From an uncultured Planctomycetaceae bacterium (GTDB taxonomy: Bacteria; Planctomycetota; Planctomycetia; Pirellulales; UBA1268): a DNA stretch of 5,604 nucleotides. Each line of letters starts with the position of its first letter. Position 1 is the stretch's first letter. Both the position numbers and the translations under genes were made by a program. The notes under the pieces are model-generated. The model saw only the letters and a program-made list of their open reading frames with translations. It did no database searches and was not told the DNA's origin. The stretch lies in NCBI GenBank assembly GCA_903958265.1, contig CAJBSQ010000082.1, positions 1-5,604 of the forward strand. Direction: 5' to 3'. This document shows, piece by piece, positions 1-5,604 of this stretch.

Positions 1-7
1 CAGGGCC

Positions 8-624
8 ATGACCATGTTTCAGCGACGACCAGCTCGAAGGCTGCGCTCATCGTCGGCGGGCCAACGCGGCACGGGCTCCTCCGTCGAGCGGCTCGAGCCG
101 CGGCTCGCCCTGGCGACGGACGGTTTCGCGACCGTGCTCGAGATGAGCGACGACGCGATCATTCCCATCCCCGCCGCACCGCTGACGCTGCTGCCCGTCC
201 CCACGGGCGCTGTCCAATCGCCGGTGATCGTGACGGTGGCCACCGGTCTCACCACGGTGGAGACCGCGCCGCGGTCCGGCGGTCTCACGCTCGTGAAGCG
301 GGGACCAGGCACGCTCGTGCTCGCGGTCGCCAACGCGCACACCGGCGGCGTGGTGGTGGAGGAGGGTGAGGTGGTCGTGCGGCACGTGGGCGGTCTCGGC
401 AGTGGCGGGCTCACCGTGGCCGCTGGGGCCAGCGTGCGATTCGATGTGGGCACGGCGCTGGTGGCCGTGTCGGCGGTCACGCTCGATCCCGCCGCGAGGC
501 TCGATGTGGGCCCGGCCGGTTCACGGTTTCCGGAGCCAGCGGCACCGCGGCGGCGATCCCCGGCCGGGTACGGGAGGCCGCGATCGGCGGCTGGACGACC
601 GCGGCCGGCATCGGCTCTTCGGCG

Positions 625-628
<4 letters not shown>
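8..628 (+). CDS. N-terminal part of the secreted cellulase: LEPR export motif plus PATR beta-strand repeat (frameshifted 5' fragment)
   Basis: The 206-residue frame starts with a basic segment and an LEPR motif at residues 29-32, followed by LALA. This is the N-terminal signature of many secreted planctomycete proteins. Residues about 93-147 match an autotransporter-associated beta-strand repeat (PATR): GPGTLVLAVANAHTGG, then a Gly/Val-rich second half ending in AGASVRFDVG. PATR repeats form extracellular beta-helix-like structure and have no catalytic role. From about residue 170 the sequence turns into Pro/Arg-rich low-quality text, while the next frame (plus frame 1) continues the expected family sequence (GRFTVSGASG, then AIGGWTTAAGI). 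Real coding in this frame therefore probably ends near 514 and continues in the 625-4635 frame. The stop at 626-628 overlaps the downstream GTG by four bases, which imitates translational coupling. The frame is open to the left window edge, so a start upstream of 8 cannot be excluded. ATG at 14 is an alternative. No ribosome binding site can be assessed. Confidence 0.82.
508..522 (+). other. Frameshift site joining the two parts of the cellulase gene
   Basis: Family-like sequence passes from plus frame 2 (ending LDVGP at codon 512-514) to plus frame 1 (GRFTVSG from 514 on). Adding one G to the GG at 514-515 gives a continuous LDVGPGRFTVSGAS, so a one-base deletion in a G run is the simplest explanation, as real mutation or sequencing error. 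The heptamer GGGCCCG at 508-514 also formally fits the X_XXY_YYZ slippery pattern in frame 2, and a -1 slip there would give the same protein. GC-only heptamers are usually poor slip sites and no well-placed stimulatory hairpin is evident. Frame 1 is free of stops from 370 through the end of the large frame. Confidence 0.75.
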
Positions 629-4635
<4,007 letters not shown>

Positions 4636-4667
4636 CGCCCCCCTCGGCTGCCAGGCCGCACCGCCGC

Positions 4668-5069
4668 CTACTGCACCCTCACCCACTCGATCGTCTTCGA
4701 CATGATGCCCGAGCCCGCCACCATCTCGAAGCCGGCCGGCGTGGTTCGGATGGTCATCGGGACGAACTGACCGCGTTTGAGCGCGAAGACTTCGCCCTTC
4801 CAGGTGGTCGTGTTCGGGTCGAACGTGATCCCCCGGAGCATCTCCTTGTTGACCATCTCCTGGTTGTCAGCCTTGACGATACCGCCAAGATACTGGCCGT
4901 TGGCCGGGAAGATTCGCACGGTGACGTTGAGATCGGCGGGCCGCCAGTCGCCCACGATCGCGTCGCCTGGGTTTGGCTGCTGGCCGCTCGCTGGAGCCGC
5001 CCCCACGGCGATGCCGGCGACCAGGAGGGCAGTGAAGATGAACACGCGGTGGGCCAGCGACGGAGCCAT
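4668..5069 (-). CDS. Secreted DUF2147-like protein
   Basis: The ATG at 5067-5069 gives 133 residues. Residues 1-30 form a clear Sec signal peptide: a short n-region ending in HR, the hydrophobic stretch VFIFTALLVAGIAVGA, then a small-residue APASG cleavage region before QQPNP. The mature part resembles DUF2147 proteins: AIVGDW near residue 37, VRIFPANGQYLGGIV at 51-65, a central MLRGITFD segment, TWKGEVFAL around 89-97, and the closing IMSKTIEWVRV beta-strand. DUF2147 members are small periplasmic or secreted beta-barrel-like proteins of unknown biochemical role. A longer GTG start at 5156 adds 29 His/Pro/Ser-rich residues in front of the signal peptide and is less likely. No Shine-Dalgarno sequence is seen before the ATG. 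The gene converges on the cellulase, with 32 bases between the stop codons and no strong terminator there. No functional link to cellulose breakdown can be shown. Confidence 0.75.
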   Translation of the reverse strand: MAPSLAHRVFIFTALLVAGIAVGAAPASGQQPNPGDAIVGDWRPADLNVTVRIFPANGQYLGGIVKADNQEMVNKEMLRGITFDPNTTTWKGEVFALKRGQFVPMTIRTTPAGFEMVAGSGIMSKTIEWVRVQ

Positions 5070-5183
5070 GGAGGAGGGTCTCTCGTGGAGGTGATGGTGA
5101 GGTCGAGCGGGCGAGAGGCTAGCAGGGCCATCGGCTGACGAGCCATGCCATTTCACCGGTCAGTCGGACCCTCCCGGCGGCTT

Positions 5184-5279
5184 GCCCAATCCCGGCGGCG
5201 GGACGGCATGAGTTGTCTCGCCGGGCTGCGGGGGCCCACGCTCGCCATCCTCACGCCGATCCCTTCGCCTACCCGTTCC
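5184..5279. repeat. Palindromic intergenic repeat, copy 1
   Basis: This 96-bp copy matches the copy at 5301-5399 at roughly 90 percent by eye, including two 30-bp identical blocks (5192-5221 and 5235-5264). Its outer arms can pair: GGCGGCGGGA at 5194-5203 with TCCCTTCGCC at 5260-5269, with one mismatch and one G-T wobble. A central hairpin pairs GGGC at 5223-5226 with GCCC at 5234-5237, plus a T-G wobble. The layout resembles REP/BIME-type or other dispersed structured repeats. Dispersal in the genome is inferred and cannot be tested in this window. Confidence 0.85.
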
Positions 5280-5290
5280 AGGCGGTAGGC
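5267..5290. repeat. Perfect 7-bp inverted repeat between the two repeat copies
   Basis: GCCTACC at 5267-5273 and GGTAGGC at 5284-5290 are exact reverse complements separated by ten bases. The left arm lies in the tail of copy 1 and the right arm in the spacer before copy 2. No T tract follows on either strand, so it is not a standard intrinsic terminator. Copy 2 has GCCTGCC at the equivalent place and lacks this pairing partner. Confidence 0.55.
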
Positions 5291-5300
5291 AGGCTGGTGT

Positions 5301-5399
5301 GCCCAACTCCGGCGGCGGGACGGCATGAGTTGTCTCGCTGGGGCTGCGGCAGCCCCACGCTCGCCATCCTCACGCCGATCCCTCCGCCTGCCCGTTTCC
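5301..5399. repeat. Palindromic intergenic repeat, copy 2
   Basis: This 99-bp copy starts 117 bp after copy 1 in the same orientation. The outer stem pairs GGCGGCGGGA at 5311-5320 with TCCCTCCGCC at 5379-5388, with a single C-T mismatch. The centre is a strong hairpin with a perfect 8-bp stem: TGGGGCTG at 5339-5346, loop CGG, CAGCCCCA at 5350-5357. Compared with copy 1, a G was gained on one side of the central stem and a C on the other, so pairing is preserved or improved. Short frames through it with recurring RQLMPSRRR are by-products of the repeat and not genes. Confidence 0.85.
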
Positions 5400-5514
5400 T
5401 GTCCGGTCATTCTTTTCGCGAAGCCGGGAATCGGCGGAGGTCGACGAGCGTAGGCGTATCCTCGCCTCGCGGAGGAGGCCTCTGCCGTTCCCGGCGGCGA
5501 GGGTATGCCGCGGC

Positions 5515-5604
5515 CTATGTCGTGACGAAGGCCCCATCCAGGAGCGCCTGGAGGAATGCCTCTGGGAGGAACGGCTCGAGATCGTCGGCCGACTCGCCCA
5601 CGCC
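5515..5604 (-). CDS. C-terminal end of an unidentified protein (partial, runs off the right edge)
   Basis: Reading the minus strand inward from the window edge gives 29 codons before a TAG at 5515-5517. The peptide is protein-like: acidic and hydrophobic residues alternate in ESADDLEPFLPEAF, and it ends LLDGAFVTT. Codon third positions are G or C in 24 of 29 codons, as expected for genes in this DNA. The opposing plus-strand frame has a similar third-position bias but no start codon nearby, so it is less likely. The fragment is too short to assign a family or function. It has the same orientation as the DUF2147-like gene, about 445 bp away across the repeats. Confidence 0.42.
   Translation of the reverse strand, partial: GVGESADDLEPFLPEAFLQALLDGAFVTT

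Larger units (their letters stand above)
5070..5514. other. Non-coding stretch between the DUF2147-like gene and the right-edge gene
   Basis: No frame here reads like a protein. Open frames exist on the minus strand, but they are Arg/Ser/Pro-rich and run through the palindromic repeats. The stretch holds the two repeat copies and the inverted repeat. From 5400 to 5514 there are only short GC-rich self-complementary pieces, such as TTCGCGAA at 5415-5422 and a small hairpin around 5465-5475. No -35/-10 promoter pair, riboswitch or tRNA could be recognised. If transcription of the minus-strand genes begins upstream, this would be an intercistronic spacer or 5' leader of the DUF2147-like gene. 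Confidence 0.6.

Noticed and set aside
4636..4667. Small CGGC/GCCG hairpin as a bidirectional terminator between the convergent genes
   Set aside because: The stem is only four pairs and no T tract follows on either strand.
5184..5399. CRISPR-like array
   Set aside because: There are only two long copies, which are imperfect and internally palindromic with a single spacer. There is no series of short direct repeats with uniform spacers.
5156..5409. CCGGTCA direct repeats (5156-5162 and 5403-5409) as target-site duplication around the repeat pair
   Set aside because: They are seven bases, not adjacent to the element ends on the left side, and easily expected by chance in this composition.
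5153..5410. 85-residue minus-strand frame with repeated RQLMPSRRR
   Set aside because: It is created by reading through both copies of the palindromic repeat. The rest is Arg-rich with no domain.
5437..5604. Plus-strand frame at the right edge containing QERLEECLWEERLEIVGRL
   Set aside because: It is protein-like over a short stretch, but no ATG, GTG or TTG start precedes it in frame nearby. The opposing minus-strand frame ends properly and fits equally well.

Overview
The window is very GC-rich and looks like planctomycete DNA, probably of the Pirellulales type. Three signs point there. The first protein begins with an arginine-rich N-terminus carrying a LEPR motif. That is followed by an autotransporter-associated beta-strand repeat (PATR) leading into a paired dockerin-like segment, a combination typical of secreted planctomycete proteins. 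The larger protein also uses Calx-beta modules. The taxon is inferred from these sequence features only.

Positions 8-4635 (plus strand) appear to be one gene for a secreted, multi-catalytic cellulase, interrupted by a single-base frame change near 508-516. The 5' part (8 to about 514) encodes the export motif and the PATR repeat. The main reading frame (first available start GTG at 625, but open in frame from 370) encodes, in order: a dockerin-like pair, the first strand of a Calx-beta domain, a GH5 endoglucanase domain, the remainder of that Calx-beta domain, a Thr-Pro linker, a GH9 catalytic domain, a CBM3c module, a Gly-rich linker and a CBM2 module. Restoring the frame gives about 1542 residues. 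Two catalytic families with a processivity-type CBM3c and a cellulose-anchoring CBM2 suggest complete attack on crystalline cellulose by one polypeptide. The most unusual feature is the GH5 domain, which appears to be nested inside a Calx-beta domain.

Positions 4668-5069 (minus strand) hold a convergent small gene, separated by only 32 bases, for a secreted DUF2147-like protein. Its likely ATG is at 5069, not at the longer GTG start at 5156.

Positions 5070-5514 contain no convincing gene. They hold two tandem copies (5184-5279 and 5301-5399) of an imperfectly palindromic element of about 97 bp that keeps its fold despite base changes, and a separate perfect 7-bp inverted repeat at 5267-5290. 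The right edge (5515-5604, minus strand) probably carries the last 29 codons of another gene. If so, the repeats lie between two genes of the same orientation.
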